Assembly (NCBI RefSeq): GCF_900107595.1
Contig: NZ_FNQF01000002.1
Span: 186,001 to 250,000, forward strand
Direction: 5' to 3'
Source of the DNA: Psychroflexus halocasei
Lineage (GTDB): Bacteria > Bacteroidota > Bacteroidia > Flavobacteriales > Flavobacteriaceae
Length of the DNA: 64,000 nucleotides
Below, in pieces: positions 63,602-64,000 of this stretch. A program made the translations under genes and the position numbers. The notes beneath the pieces were generated by a model. That model ran no database searches. It worked only from the letters and a program-made list of their open reading frames with translations, and was not told the origin of the DNA. Position 1 is the first letter of the stretch, and the number at the start of each line of letters is the position of its first letter.

Positions 63602-64000
63602 CTAGTAATCAAATGTTCCAAACTCACTTTTAATTGTCAATGATTTTTTTTCTGCAGCTTTAACATGACCTACAATTTGTGCGTCAACGTTAAAGCTTTT
63701 TGAGATTTCTATAATTTCATCAGCATATTTTTCATCAACATAAATCTCCATACGATGCCCCATATTAAAGACTTGATACATTTCTTCCCAAGAAGTTTGA
63801 CTCTCTTCTTGAATCAACTTAAACAACGGCGGGACATCAAACATATTGTCTTTTATGACTCTTAAATCTTTGATAAAGTGGAGGATTTTAGTTTGTGCTC
63901 CTCCACTACAATGTACCATTCCGTTTATATTATTAGAGCCAATTTTATTAATCACTTTTTTAATAATTGGCGCATAAGTTCGGGTTGGTGATAAAATTAA
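63602..64000 (-). CDS. purM: Phosphoribosylformylglycinamidine cyclo-ligase, N-terminus outside window
   Basis: C-terminal 132 codons of AIR synthase (fifth step of purine synthesis, FGAM plus ATP to AIR). The frame stays open to base 64000; the GTG at 63955 is internal. Visible family features are LSPTRTYAPIIKK, INGMVHCSGGAQTKILHFI and MYQVFNMGHRMEIYV, matching the Bacteroidota PurM C-terminal domain. The gene continues beyond the right edge. Confidence 0.93.
   Translation of the reverse strand, partial: LILSPTRTYAPIIKKVINKIGSNNINGMVHCSGGAQTKILHFIKDLRVIKDNMFDVPPLFKLIQEESQTSWEEMYQVFNMGHRMEIYVDEKYADEIIEISKSFNVDAQIVGHVKAAEKKSLTIKSEFGTFDY

Noticed and set aside
1-64000. CRISPR array, prophage, insertion sequence or restriction/defence island
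   Set aside because: No regularly spaced repeats, transposase, integrase, phage structural or defence-family genes are seen.

Overview
The window reads as a chromosomal segment from a Bacteroidota bacterium, most likely family Flavobacteriaceae. The supporting signs are: low G+C; a SusC/SusD pair; a type IX secretion (T9SS) sorting domain on the secreted amylase; bacillithiol synthesis (BshA); a three-subunit succinate dehydrogenase; Bacteroidota-restricted families (DUF4290, DUF3078, DUF4159, DUF6495); and repeated promoter elements of the Bacteroidetes type (TTG-N19-TAnnTTTG) in front of many genes. No species can be named from sequence alone. I see no prophage, insertion sequence, CRISPR array, rRNA or integrase.

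Layout. 1-8.1 kb is the end of a starch-utilisation locus: a truncated SusC porin, a SusD lipoprotein, a SusE-like lipoprotein with three starch-binding repeats, and a secreted GH13 amylase with a T9SS tail. 8.5-13.6 kb holds leucine dehydrogenase, then a minus-strand run of nitroreductase, DUF1853, deoD, deoC and ychF. 13.7-15.7 kb is a plus-strand group: a 48-residue membrane peptide, a 104-residue conserved protein, dps and an MscS channel. 15.7-24.6 kb is a minus-strand envelope and redox cluster: amidase, MCE protein, a membrane Fe-S protein, a CCG-domain protein, a conserved hypothetical, a GH3/serine-hydrolase fusion and bshA.

24.7-34.0 kb contains lptD-ridA-symporter (plus) converging on a giant tamB (minus). 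34.1-38.8 kb is a tightly overlapping RNA-modification operon (tsaD, parvulin PPIase, rsmE, DUF4159, trmH-like, THUMP-like methyltransferase). 38.8-41.1 kb is murA, DUF4290 and DUF493 (minus). 41.2-45.7 kb is a NadR-like ATPase, recQ, fmt, HU and YqgE. 45.7-54.1 kb is mostly minus strand: a class IV aminotransferase, a START-like protein, CsbD, sdhCAB, hisS, DUF6495 and rpsF-rpsR-rplI, with tRNA-Met on the plus strand. 54.1-64.0 kb is a lipoprotein, a FecA-like receptor (plus), pyrF, prfA, class II nrdJ, DUF3078 and a truncated purM.

Most of the window is conserved housekeeping DNA and I do not claim a wholly new system. The points most worth a second look are: a SusD with a SusE-type starch-binding domain inserted in it; a branched RNA-like element between susE and the amylase; a perfect terminator-like hairpin inside the 5' coding region of the MscS gene; MurA with Asp in place of the fosfomycin-target Cys; and a membrane Fe-S/CCG/161-residue module of unknown electron partner embedded in a peptidoglycan-related operon.
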